From Capnocytophaga catalasegens (GTDB lineage: Bacteria > Bacteroidota > Bacteroidia > Flavobacteriales > Flavobacteriaceae), in NCBI RefSeq assembly GCF_026005215.1, contig NZ_BPMA01000017.1, positions 1 to 49,029 on the forward strand: DNA of 49,029 nt, written 5' to 3'. The notes under the pieces were generated by a model, which did not search any database, was not told the origin of the DNA, and worked only from the letters and a program-made list of their open reading frames with translations. The stretch's first letter is position 1; each line of letters starts with the position of its first letter. The position numbers were made by a program, and so were the translations under genes. Positions 17,470-25,331 of the stretch are shown piece after piece.

Positions 17470-17496
17470 TGTTTAATAATTAAAAATTTTTTGAAA

Positions 17497-17733
17497 ATGG
17501 CAGATTTTATTATTTCAGGAAAAATGAAGGTTAAAACCCTTAAAGCAAATTTTAAAAACGAATTTGGTTCTACGCTTCGTGTCTATAATGGGCAAAAATT
17601 TGCAGATGATGATGCCACTTTAGCTTCTATCAGAAAAAATGACGCCAAAGGTGGCGATGTGAAAATCAACGGAAAAATGTTGGTGGGTAACTTTGAAAAA
17701 AAGATTTTTGAAGAATTCGGAATTAAGGTATAA
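17497..17733 (+). CDS. Paralogue of the preceding gene, ending at a premature stop
   Basis: A 78-residue product from ATG 17497 (MADFIISGKMKVKTLKANF). It repeats the same two-unit design: KNEFGSTLRVYNGQKFADDD, then GKMLVGNFEKKIFEEFGIKV. The TAA at 17731-17733 stands where the paralogue has Gln (FGIVVQIADIEN). The frame then stays open and alignable for 21 more codons (VATPDDSKLSEDSITLTAS...) to TAA 17797-17799, followed 8 bases later by a perfect terminator hairpin. One base change (C to T in a CAA codon) would explain this. It is either a truncated allele or a readthrough site. Confidence 0.7.
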   Translation: MADFIISGKMKVKTLKANFKNEFGSTLRVYNGQKFADDDATLASIRKNDAKGGDVKINGKMLVGNFEKKIFEEFGIKV

Positions 17734-17807
17734 GTAGCTACGCCAGATGATTCAAAACTTTCAGAAGACTCCATCACGTTGACAGCCTCGGGTAAATAAA
17801 AACATTA

Positions 17808-17840
17808 TGTGCGAGTTTTATTAAAACTCGCACATTTTTT
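17808..17840 (+). terminator. Hairpin terminator of the paralogue pair
   Basis: Perfect 12-bp stem (TGTGCGAGTTTT, 17808-17819, with 17823-17834) and a T6 run. Its position right after codon 17797-17799 supports that the upstream gene originally ended there. Confidence 0.85.
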
Positions 17841-17858
17841 CAAAACAAAATTTTCACA

Positions 17859-18548
17859 ATGGGATTTTTTAGTTCACTCAAAGGGCAATTGGGGCGTGAT
17901 ACAGGTAGATTTATTTCTAATAAAATTTTCGGAAACAAACATGCTTCAAAATATCAACGAGTTAATGGAACGGGCAGAAGTTTGCTCGGTAGTGATGGAG
18001 TTTCCGTAAAAAGTGATGGAATTATCAAAACTTTCTTTAAAACAAAAATAGATACATTTGTTGATAATAAAAGAACTGAAAATCAGTTAAAAATAGAAGA
18101 AAAGGAATTTGATAGAAAACAAGCTTTAAAGTTTGAGCAAAATATTGAAAACTTAATAGCTATCAAAATTCCAAAGCAAAAACAGTCTTTAATTGACACA
18201 ATGTATTATTTGTCTGCTATAATTTCTTCCAATTCTTGGAAAAATGCTTTGGAAGATGAAAATAAAAGAGTAAATGCTTATGCTGATATTGCTCTCAAAA
18301 AGTATAGTCAATGTTTGCAAATGCTTAAAATGAAATATCCAAATGCTATTGAAATACCTATTTTTGAACGAATTTATCGACAAAAACAACGAAAAGCATT
18401 TTTTCAACGTTATTGGATTTTTATAATCATGATTGTTTTGTTTACCATAATGGGTGTTTTTGCTTATTTTGAGAAAGATAAACCCAAAATGCAACCTAAA
18501 GAAACTGTTATTGAACGAATTATTAATAAAATAAAAAATAATGAGTAA
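17859..18548 (+). CDS. Hypothetical membrane-anchored protein
   Basis: A 229-residue protein of unknown family. Residues about 1-60 are Gly/Ser/basic-rich (MGFFSSLKGQLGRDTGRFIS). A charged helical region follows (about 70-175), then one transmembrane helix near the C-terminus (YWIFIIMIVLFTIMGVFAYF) and a short basic tail. A C-terminal anchor with a long cytosolic N-part is the likely topology. It overlaps the next gene by 8 bases, so the two are translationally coupled. Confidence 0.7.
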   Translation: MGFFSSLKGQLGRDTGRFISNKIFGNKHASKYQRVNGTGRSLLGSDGVSVKSDGIIKTFFKTKIDTFVDNKRTENQLKIEEKEFDRKQALKFEQNIENLIAIKIPKQKQSLIDTMYYLSAIISSNSWKNALEDENKRVNAYADIALKKYSQCLQMLKMKYPNAIEIPIFERIYRQKQRKAFFQRYWIFIIMIVLFTIMGVFAYFEKDKPKMQPKETVIERIINKIKNNE

Positions 18549-18825
18549 AGAATATTATAGAAAAAGAATAGCTGATAAAAAGCAAGATATTATTGTATTA
18601 CGGGCAAAAATAGATAAATTGAAAGAAGATAAAAAGAAACGAATGGATTATTTTGCTCGAAATATAAAATCGACAACCTCAGCATCTTCTAAAGAAAATT
18701 ACCGAAAAAATAAAGTCAAAGAATCTGAAAAATATACGCGAGATATTGATAATCTTAAAAAGAAGATAGAAAGTATAAAAAAAGAAATTGATCAATATAA
18801 AAAATTGATGACCAATTCAAAATAA
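18541..18825 (+). CDS. Small coiled-coil protein
   Basis: A 94-residue, highly charged protein made of two helical stretches with heptad spacing (RKRIADKKQDIIVLRAKIDK and RDIDNLKKKIESIKKEIDQY) around a Ser-rich middle. It resembles short coiled-coil partners rather than an enzyme. Start ATG 18541 lies within the end of the membrane-anchored protein gene, implying co-translation and possibly a complex with it. Confidence 0.65.
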   Translation: MSKEYYRKRIADKKQDIIVLRAKIDKLKEDKKKRMDYFARNIKSTTSASSKENYRKNKVKESEKYTRDIDNLKKKIESIKKEIDQYKKLMTNSK

Positions 18826-18963
18826 ATTATTGAAAGAATAAAAAAACAATAGAAAAATAACTCAGATGAATGCTTGATTATTATATTAGTGAAATACAGC
18901 TTCTATATATGTTAGGATATTTGTACATATAAAAAATATTTTATATTATATAAAGAAAATAAT

Positions 18964-18971
18964 TATATTTG
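18964..18971 (+). promoter_or_regulatory. -7 promoter element of the small lipoprotein gene
   Basis: TATATTTG fits TAnnTTTG, 25 bases before ATG 18997. No convincing TTG element is seen at the right distance. Confidence 0.5.
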
Positions 18972-18996
18972 CAAAAATTATAAAATATAAATAATT

Positions 18997-19107
18997 ATGA
19001 AGAAAATTATATGTTTGTTACTTATTAGTTTGTTTATAGCTTCGTGTGCTTCAAATCATAAACCCGTAGGAAAACGCAATGGTTGTAGAGGTGGTTTGTG
19101 TCGATAA
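18997..19107 (+). CDS. Small lipoprotein (36 residues)
   Basis: A 36-residue precursor with a complete lipoprotein signal peptide (MKKIICLLLISLFIASC, lipobox IASC, Cys17). The mature peptide is only 20 residues, containing KPVGKRNGCRGGLCR with two more Cys. Such mini-lipoproteins with a C-terminal GGLC-type motif occur in Bacteroidetes; function is unknown. A good -7 promoter and a downstream terminator make it a single-gene unit. Confidence 0.7.
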   Translation: MKKIICLLLISLFIASCASNHKPVGKRNGCRGGLCR

Positions 19108-19175
19108 AAACATACTATAATACACAAGTTTTTTTGTGTTTGAGGAAATGAATATTTACCACACTGTGGAAAAAA

Positions 19176-19209
19176 ATTGCGAGATTTTTCAATAATCTCG
19201 CAATTTTTA
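19176..19209 (+). terminator. Hairpin terminator
   Basis: Perfect 10-bp stem ATTGCGAGAT (19176-19185 with 19195-19204) followed by T5, between the small lipoprotein and the converging T9SS gene. Confidence 0.75.
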
Positions 19210-19277
19210 TTATTTATTTTTAGATAAAAAGAAGCAAAAGTTTTATAAACTATGAGGTTTTACTTGTTCTAACAGAT

Positions 19278-21704
19278 TTATTGTGTATGTATATATAACC
19301 AACCTGTTTTTTGTTTATTTTCGCTATTATCTTCATAATTGAGTACATAATAATATGTACCTGTAGGTAATTGTGTTTTTATAGGAATAGATTCTACATT
19401 TGTATTAGCATATCCGTTGAATGAATTATCGTATTTATTTTTTTCAAAAACAAGCATTCCCCATCTATTGAAAATTTTTAAAGTATTAGTTGGATAATAT
19501 TCAATTCCTTTTATTATGAAAGTGTCATTAAGCCCATCTCTATTAGGAGATATGTAGTTATGAAAGTCAAGAGAAGCATCTCCAACTCTAAAATAATAAA
19601 TAGCTGTACAATTATTATCAAATGTTAATGTTACTCTGTAAATTCCTTCATTATCAACAGTAAAAACCTTTTGAGAATGAATAGATTGCCATATATCGGC
19701 TGGGTCAGGATAGCAAGGACTATTGGCTGGTAATACGGCTTGTCCTGTATATTTTTCCCATAGAATGTTTTTTAAATTACTGATAGATTGTAAATCAATT
19801 TGTTGTGGATTATTTTTATTTAAATTTAGTTGTACAAAATCTTGTAGGGTTTTATTGCAAAAAAATATTGTTTTAGCATAAGGTTTTAATGGATTTTCTC
19901 CATATAATGAAATTTTTACGTTGTAAATTTCTTTTCTTTTTACACAAGTTTTGTTTGATTTTATTACAGTGTAAACACCTTCTTTGGTTACGTTAATAGA
20001 TTGTGTATTGCCAATAGGTTGATTATTTTGATCTATCCATTGGTAAGTTTCAAATCCGTCTGAGGCTTTGAGAATTTCACTTCCATTACACGGAATAATT
20101 ACTTCTTTTTCAAGTACGCAATTATTTATATCGGCATATACAAATGTAGGACTGAGGTCTCCAATGTGGCAACTATCATACGATGAATATACTTTTGAAT
20201 CTGTGATAGTTATATTATTAAGTTCACCTTTGTATGTAAGACTTATTTTGTCTTCTATAATTTCTGAACAAGGACTTTGAAAATTGTTACAATTAGCATC
20301 AAGTAATACTTCAAAACGAATTTTTGTAGTTGTAGTTAAGTCTTTTTTTACCAAATTGTCAGGAATTTTAAATATTATTTCAGTAGTTCCGTCAGACATT
20401 TTATTAAAAGTATGAGTAATACCACTACCTGTGGGAATTTGAATACTTTTATCTTGAAAGATGAGATTTTTTGGAAGAATTTCTTTAATAGAAAAGTCTT
20501 TAGCATTATCATTTCCTATATTTTTAAATTCTAATTCATAGAAAAATTTATTTCCAAGTGCAATAGTTTTTTTGTGAATATTACTACCTGCATTATCTCG
20601 AATTGTTTTTAATAAATCAATTTTGGCTTCAACAACTTCTATTTCAAGAGCTGTAAGATAAATATCATATTTATCTTGAGTTGTATAAGCCTTAAATTTG
20701 GCAGAACTTTGATTATTTGCAATTATTTGATTATTTGTATTAGGAATACTAAACAAATGAATATCCCAACCCAAAGTATTTTTCGAGTTAGGACGCCGTT
20801 GTGTTAACAGAGAATTTTCATAACTAATAGAACTATTAAAGAAATTATCTGTTGGATTGACACTTGTTGATAATTCATAATACGAATTATCAGGTTTTTG
20901 AATAGAAAGTTTATCTCCTTTAATACTTAAATCTCCTTCTAAGCCTATTACTCCAAATTTAGCTTTTACTGGAAGAGGTGAAGGTAGAGTTTTAAATCCT
21001 GAAAACGAAAAAAATACTTCATTTTCTGGTAAAGTACTTCCATATCCATTTGATAGAATATTAGCATATCCATCAAAAGTGGTAATTTGTTTTGGAGTTT
21101 CTAATGGATTTTCATAAATAATTACTAATGCCCATCCTGCTGAAACACCTCCTGCAAATGTTCCTGCTTCTGCTTCACTAGCTCTTACATTAGCTACTAT
21201 ATATTCTCCGTTAGGATTACCTTTTGTTATAATATCTGTTACATCTTTGTAACAAATGTAAGGAGTATATTCAATAGTTTTTTTTGAAATAGAATTATCA
21301 TAAATATAATTATCGGCAGTAATATCTATGTAAGAGACTTGTGAAGGAATTTTAATTTTGATATTTTGTTTTTGAGAAGTATTTTCTTTATACATTCCTC
21401 CCCAATAAAGTCCTGCATATCGAATTTTGGAACATGTACTATTAGGTATATTCAATGTAGCAGCACTTGAACTAAATGTATTGCTATCATTATCAATATC
21501 AATATATTTCATATCAAGGTAGTCATTGACAGAAGAGTCGTTGTAGTCATCATTGGCAGGATTTTTATTTAGTATGTTATTACCTACCATTTGTAATCCA
21601 CCTTTTATAGTTTGTTGTTTACGTTTTGTAAAGGGGATAATTTCTTGCCCGTAAGAAGTACTTACAAGGAAGAATAACGTTAATAATAATGTTTTTCTTA
21701 GCAT
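19278..21704 (-). CDS. Secreted protein with T9SS type B sorting domain
   Basis: An 808-residue exported protein. The signal peptide (MLRKTLLLTLFFLVSTSYGQ) sends it to the periplasm. The C-terminal ~95 residues (HNYISPNRDGLNDTFIIKGI, LKIFNRWGMLVFEK, LPTGTYYYVLNYED) are the CHU_C/gliding-associated type B sorting signal of the type IX secretion system, placing it on the surface or outside the cell. A DUF11-like adhesin repeat occupies about residues 355-480 (KIDLLKTIRDN..., FFYELEFKNIGNDNAKDFSI). The N-terminal part is a large beta-rich region of unknown role. A minus-strand TATCTTTG at 21777-21784 is its promoter. Confidence 0.9.
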   Translation of the reverse strand: MLRKTLLLTLFFLVSTSYGQEIIPFTKRKQQTIKGGLQMVGNNILNKNPANDDYNDSSVNDYLDMKYIDIDNDSNTFSSSAATLNIPNSTCSKIRYAGLYWGGMYKENTSQKQNIKIKIPSQVSYIDITADNYIYDNSISKKTIEYTPYICYKDVTDIITKGNPNGEYIVANVRASEAEAGTFAGGVSAGWALVIIYENPLETPKQITTFDGYANILSNGYGSTLPENEVFFSFSGFKTLPSPLPVKAKFGVIGLEGDLSIKGDKLSIQKPDNSYYELSTSVNPTDNFFNSSISYENSLLTQRRPNSKNTLGWDIHLFSIPNTNNQIIANNQSSAKFKAYTTQDKYDIYLTALEIEVVEAKIDLLKTIRDNAGSNIHKKTIALGNKFFYELEFKNIGNDNAKDFSIKEILPKNLIFQDKSIQIPTGSGITHTFNKMSDGTTEIIFKIPDNLVKKDLTTTTKIRFEVLLDANCNNFQSPCSEIIEDKISLTYKGELNNITITDSKVYSSYDSCHIGDLSPTFVYADINNCVLEKEVIIPCNGSEILKASDGFETYQWIDQNNQPIGNTQSINVTKEGVYTVIKSNKTCVKRKEIYNVKISLYGENPLKPYAKTIFFCNKTLQDFVQLNLNKNNPQQIDLQSISNLKNILWEKYTGQAVLPANSPCYPDPADIWQSIHSQKVFTVDNEGIYRVTLTFDNNCTAIYYFRVGDASLDFHNYISPNRDGLNDTFIIKGIEYYPTNTLKIFNRWGMLVFEKNKYDNSFNGYANTNVESIPIKTQLPTGTYYYVLNYEDNSENKQKTGWLYIHTQ

Positions 21705-21776
21705 AATTATGTATGATTTTATTTTTTTTTGTAGTTATTTTCCTTATAATTAAGGATAAATTTTATAAATTTGTGG

Positions 21777-21784
21777 CAAAGATA
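21777..21784 (-). promoter_or_regulatory. -7 promoter element of the T9SS-protein gene
   Basis: TATCTTTG on the minus strand, matching TAnnTTTG, 73 bases before the start codon. It overlaps the region just beyond the terminator of the SDR gene. Confidence 0.55.
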
Positions 21785-21788
21785 ACAA

Positions 21789-21825
21789 AAAATATAGGGA
21801 AAAATTTTATTTTTCCCTATATTTT
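21789..21825 (-). terminator. Terminator of the trpS-SDR operon
   Basis: Perfect 15-bp stem (AAAATATAGGGAAAA at 21789-21803 with 21811-21825) downstream of the SDR stop, with T-rich flank on the minus strand. Confidence 0.75.
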
Positions 21826-21917
21826 TTGTTAGAAATTAAATTTGATTTTTTTTTAAAAGAAAAAGTTAAATATAATTTTGTTTTCTTTTGCGTAATAAAA
21901 ATATCCTAAAATAATTT

Positions 21918-22637
21918 TTACGGATTAGTTGACCAAAGAGAAGCATTAGCAAGCATTGCACGTTTGTTTAGTTTTAGTAAGTCAACAATAAGTTCAGCAA
22001 AATCATCGGGTTGAAGTATTTTTTCAGGATTTCCATCGGTTATTTTCAGTACATTTTTGGTCATATCTGAAGCGATGGTGCTTGGTGTAAGTGTTGTAAC
22101 TCGAATGTTATGTTTTCGTAATTCAAACATCATTGATTCTGATAAACCTATCAATCCAAACTTAGAGGCCGAATAAGCTGATGTAACAGCATTTCCTTTA
22201 AGTCCAGCCGTAGAAGAAATATTTACTACATCCCCTGATTTTTTTTCTACCATACTCGGAACAACAGATTTGATTACATAATATGCTCCAAACAAGTTCG
22301 TTTTTACAATCTCTTCCCACTGATTTTCTGGCATTTCCAGCACACCACCGAAGGCTGCAATGCCCGCATTGTTTATCAGAATATCAAATGTTCCAAAATC
22401 TTTTTGTAAGTTGTCAAGTGAGGCAAATACTTCATCTTTGTTAGCCACATCAAATACAGCATAAGTAGCTTTCACACCTGTTTTTTTAATTTCATTAACG
22501 GTTTCTTTCAGAGTTTGTTCCTTTCTCCCTGTAATGGCAATATGAACGCCTTCGTTAGCCAATGCTAACGCTATAGCTTTTCCTAAACCACGACTTCCTC
22601 CGGTGATGAGCGCTTTTTTGTTTTTTAAGTTTTGCAT
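21918..22637 (-). CDS. Short-chain dehydrogenase/reductase (FabG-like)
   Basis: A 239-residue NAD(P)-dependent oxidoreductase of the classical SDR family. Seen: the nucleotide-binding GGSRGLGKAIA (about residues 13-23), NNAGIAAFGG, the catalytic Ser (NISSTAG) and YSASK (Tyr and Lys). Close to 3-oxoacyl-ACP reductase in sequence, but FabG-like SDRs have many substrates, so the reaction is not fixed. It starts 27 bases after trpS and is read with it. Confidence 0.9.
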   Translation of the reverse strand: MQNLKNKKALITGGSRGLGKAIALALANEGVHIAITGRKEQTLKETVNEIKKTGVKATYAVFDVANKDEVFASLDNLQKDFGTFDILINNAGIAAFGGVLEMPENQWEEIVKTNLFGAYYVIKSVVPSMVEKKSGDVVNISSTAGLKGNAVTSAYSASKFGLIGLSESMMFELRKHNIRVTTLTPSTIASDMTKNVLKITDGNPEKILQPDDFAELIVDLLKLNKRAMLANASLWSTNP

Positions 22638-22664
22638 ATGAATATGTTTTTGTTAGAAATTTTT

Positions 22665-23633
22665 TTAATATCCAATTTTTGTTTGCACTTTTTCAAGCAC
22701 TTGATTTGCAATTTCAGAGGCTTTTTTAGCACCTTTTTGCAATATTTGCTCTATTTCATTAGTGTTTTGTATATAATAATTAAATAATTGACGAGGTTCT
22801 GCAAATTTGTCTAAAATAAGTTCGTATAGTGCCATTTTAGCATGTCCATATCCATAGCCTCCATTTTGGTAATTGGTTCTCATTTGAGCAATTTGCTCAG
22901 TTGTAGCAAGTAATTTGTAAATAGCAAATACGTTACAAGTATCAGGATTTTTAGGTTCTTGCAAAGGAGTACTATCGGTTTGAATAGCCATTATTTGCTT
23001 TTTCAAACTTTTATCATCTGAAAAGATATTGATATAATTGTTTCGTGATTTGCTCATTTTTTGCCCATCGGTTCCAGGGATAATCATAATTTCTTCTTTT
23101 ATTTTTGCTTGTGGAAGCACAAAAGTTTCTCCCATTTGATGATTGAAGCGAGAAGCCACATCACGAGTAATTTCAAGATGTTGTAATTGGTCTTTTCCTA
23201 CAGGGACAATTTCTGCATTGTATAGTAAAATATCAGCAGCCATAAGCATTGGATAAGTAAAAAGTCCTGTATTGACATCTTCTAATCGGTCTGCTTTATC
23301 TTTGAAAGAATGTGCTAAAGTAAGGCGCTGATATGGGAAAAAGCAACTCAAATACCAAGAAAGTTCAGCTGTTTGAGGTACATCACTTTGGCGATAGAAC
23401 GTAATTTGGTTGTAATTTAACCCAAAAGCAAGCCATGTAGCTGCTACATTGTATGTATTTTGTCGAAGTTGTTCGCCATTTTTGATTTGTGTAAGTGAGT
23501 GCATATCGGCAATAAATAAAAATGAGTCGTTTTCTGGTTTGTTTGCCATTTCAAGAGCTGGAAGTATAGCACCAAGTATATTTCCCAGATGTGGAATTCC
23601 AGTACTTTGTATCCCTGTGAGTATTCGTGACAT
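22665..23633 (-). CDS. trpS: Tryptophanyl-tRNA synthetase
   Basis: A 322-residue class I aminoacyl-tRNA synthetase that charges tRNA-Trp. The signature regions are GIPHLGNILGA near the N-terminus (HIGH-type), ADIHSLT-like ADMHSLTQ, the AMQ-type GKDQLQHLE, and KMSKSRNN (KMSKS loop). Length is normal. A minus-strand TACCTTTG (23654-23661) provides a -7 element 20 bases upstream of the start. Confidence 0.96.
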   Translation of the reverse strand: MSRILTGIQSTGIPHLGNILGAILPALEMANKPENDSFLFIADMHSLTQIKNGEQLRQNTYNVAATWLAFGLNYNQITFYRQSDVPQTAELSWYLSCFFPYQRLTLAHSFKDKADRLEDVNTGLFTYPMLMAADILLYNAEIVPVGKDQLQHLEITRDVASRFNHQMGETFVLPQAKIKEEIMIIPGTDGQKMSKSRNNYINIFSDDKSLKKQIMAIQTDSTPLQEPKNPDTCNVFAIYKLLATTEQIAQMRTNYQNGGYGYGHAKMALYELILDKFAEPRQLFNYYIQNTNEIEQILQKGAKKASEIANQVLEKVQTKIGY

Positions 23634-23653
23634 AAATTTAATTTTTGAAAGGA

Positions 23654-23661
23654 CAAAGGTA
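23654..23661 (-). promoter_or_regulatory. -7 promoter element of trpS
   Basis: TACCTTTG on the minus strand, a perfect TAnnTTTG, 20 bases before the trpS start codon. Confidence 0.55.
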
Positions 23662-23706
23662 CTGATTTTCTATAAAATAATATAAATTGGTTGAAGAAGT
23701 TTATAA

Positions 23707-23738
23707 AAAAATCCTCAAAAGATATCTTTTGAGGATTT
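23707..23738 (-). terminator. Hairpin terminator of tRNA-Ser
   Basis: A perfect 32-bp palindrome (AAAATCCTCAAAAGAT and its complement) just after the tRNA 3' end on the minus strand, with a T-rich flank. Confidence 0.75.
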
Positions 23739-23742
23739 TTTG

Positions 23743-23827
23743 CGGAGAAAGAGGGATTCGAACCCCCGGAGGTGTTACCCTCAACGGTTTTCAAGACCGC
23801 CGCATTCGACCGCTCTGCCATTTCTCC
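23743..23827 (-). tRNA. tRNA-Ser (anticodon TGA)
   Basis: An 85-nt class II tRNA. Acceptor GGAGAAA/TTTCTCC, a D arm, anticodon loop CTTGAAA (anticodon TGA) on a GCGGT/ACCGT-like stem, a long variable arm (GAGGGTAACACCTC), T arm with GGTTCGAATCC, and discriminator G. CCA is not encoded. Minus-strand TATCTTTG at 23855-23862 is the promoter. Confidence 0.95.
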
Positions 23828-23854
23828 AAAAGGAAGAATTTTGTTTTGCGAGTG

Positions 23855-23862
23855 CAAAGATA
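23855..23862 (-). promoter_or_regulatory. -7 promoter element of tRNA-Ser
   Basis: TATCTTTG on the minus strand, 28 bases before the tRNA 5' end. Confidence 0.55.
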
Positions 23863-24050
23863 CGAGTTTATTTTAATTCTGCAAATTTTTTTTGAATAAA
23901 TTTTATTTTATTGAGCTCTATTAAAATTAACTTATATTGAAATAAATGAAATTATTATATATAAAGCACTTGTTCAAGTGTATTAAAATACATATTTATT
24001 TTTAGTAATTGCCATCTTATGAAGATATACAATTAAAAATAATATTTTTG

Positions 24051-24058
24051 TACTTTTG
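24051..24058 (+). promoter_or_regulatory. -7 promoter element of the Crp/Fnr pseudogene
   Basis: TACTTTTG fits TAnnTTTG and lies 17 bases before ATG 24075; it supports that start over the upstream open frame. Confidence 0.5.
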
Positions 24059-24074
24059 CTCAAAAATATTGATA

Positions 24075-24650
24075 ATGCTAAATTCATTTGATTTTTCTAA
24101 AATATATACGCACCCATTGATTTCTGAAAACAACCTTGCGAAAATCGTTCAGGCACATCATAGAATTGAATTTAAAAAAGGGGATTTTATTCTCCGAAAA
24201 AACGAAATTGCTCGTGGGTATTTGATTTTGGAAAGCGGTATTGTTCGTTCTTATGTAGTTGATTATGAATGAAATGACATAACAACTGACTTTTTCTCTA
24301 CGGGTGAAATCATCGTGCAGGAACTTTCTCTTTTTAAGCATTTGCCTAGTGCCGAAAACATCGTAACGCAAACCGATTGTGTGACTTGGTATATTGATTT
24401 TAAGGATTTTCAAGAGCTTTATCACTCCATCGGGGGCTATTCTGAATGGGGGCGACTTTTTATGACCGAGAAATTTTTTCAAGTAAAAAAGCGTTCGCTT
24501 GAAATGATAACGCTTCCTGCCAAAGAGCGTTATTTGTAGTTTTTGAGTCAAAACCCCCAAATTATGCAGTCCGTTCCACTGAAATACATCGCTTCGTATT
24601 TGGGAATTACCGATACATCGCTGAGTAGAATTCGTAAAGAAATTTTTTGA
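24075..24650 (+). pseudogene. Crp/Fnr-family transcription regulator with two nonsense codons
   Basis: One frame of 192 codons reads as a full Crp/Fnr-type regulator: the cyclic-nucleotide-binding-like domain (FKKGDFILRKNEIARGYLIL, ESGIVRSYVVDYE) through to the C-terminal helix-turn-helix (VPLKYIASYLGITDTSLSRI, RKEIF). Codon 66 is TGA (24270-24272), where relatives usually have Gly before an N/K-x-x-T segment; codon 155 is TAG (24537-24539). There is no frameshift, so decay looks recent. It is directly upstream of the VOC gene. Confidence 0.88.
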
Positions 24651-24661
24651 GAAATAAATGA

Positions 24662-24688
24662 AATCTTGTCCTACGGCAAGAATTTTTT
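24662..24688 (+). terminator. Hairpin terminator
   Basis: TCTTGTC CTAC GGCAAGA with one mismatch, followed by T6, 13 bases after the Crp/Fnr pseudogene stop. Confidence 0.6.
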
Positions 24689-24701
24689 CGTTTTTTTAGC
24701 T

Positions 24702-24709
24702 TACATTTG
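24702..24709 (+). promoter_or_regulatory. -7 promoter element of the VOC gene
   Basis: TACATTTG, a TAnnTTTG match, 31 bases before ATG 24740. Confidence 0.5.
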
Positions 24710-24739
24710 CCGTGATAAACAATATAAAATTAAAATAAT

Positions 24740-25156
24740 ATGGCAAATCAAATTAATCCGTATTTGAATTTTGACGGAAATTGTGAACAAGCATTCAATT
24801 TTTACAAAAAAGCCTTCGGAGGTGAATTTACAATGATTTCTCGTGCAGGAGACAATCCCGTTCCTGTGCCAGAGGAAGAGAAAAATTACATTATGTATGT
24901 GGAACTTCCTATCGGAAATGGTAAACTTATGGGGTCGGATATTTTGAAATCTTTTGGGCATTCGTTGGCTTTGGGCAACAATAATTATGTAGCAATTACT
25001 GCTGAAAGCAAAGCTGAAGCCGACCGTCTTTTTACGGTATTGAGCCAAAATGGTGAAGTAGAAATGCCGATTAGTGACGAATTTTTTGGGTATTTCGGAA
25101 GTTTTCAAGACCAATTTGGCGTTTGCGGGATGATTGTTTTTGAAGAAGAAAAATAG
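24740..25156 (+). CDS. VOC-family (PhnB/glyoxalase-like) protein
   Basis: A 138-residue protein of the vicinal-oxygen-chelate superfamily, PhnB/DUF1338-type branch. Opening INPYLNFDGNCEQAFNFYKK (the family's P-Y-L-x-F-x-G-x-x-x-x-A-x-x-F-Y), then GGEFTMISRAGD, and the C-terminal DEFFGYFGSFQDQFGVCGMI. Two beta-alpha-beta-beta-beta units are expected. Substrate unknown. It is a single-gene unit with its own promoter, between two look-alike terminators. Confidence 0.9.
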   Translation: MANQINPYLNFDGNCEQAFNFYKKAFGGEFTMISRAGDNPVPVPEEEKNYIMYVELPIGNGKLMGSDILKSFGHSLALGNNNYVAITAESKAEADRLFTVLSQNGEVEMPISDEFFGYFGSFQDQFGVCGMIVFEEEK

Positions 25157-25181
25157 TTTTTTTATTGAAAATCAAATGCAA

Positions 25182-25207
25182 ATCTTGTCTTCGGACAGGA
25201 TTTTTTT
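25182..25207 (+). terminator. UUCG-loop terminator
   Basis: ATCTTGTC TTCG GACAGGAT (25182-25201) followed by T7; a cUUCGg tetraloop caps the stem. Confidence 0.8.
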
Positions 25208-25299
25208 GTAGTATTATTTTATTGAATTTAGAACTACCAACATAAAACAAAATGTACTAATTGAATTTTTGAACACAATCTTCTATTAAAAAATATTTG

Positions 25300-25307
25300 T
25301 ATCTTTG
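25300..25307 (+). promoter_or_regulatory. -7 promoter element of the DUF2461 gene
   Basis: TATCTTTG, 24 bases before ATG 25332. Confidence 0.55.
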
Positions 25308-25331
25308 CGAAATAAAAGACTTTAAAAATAA

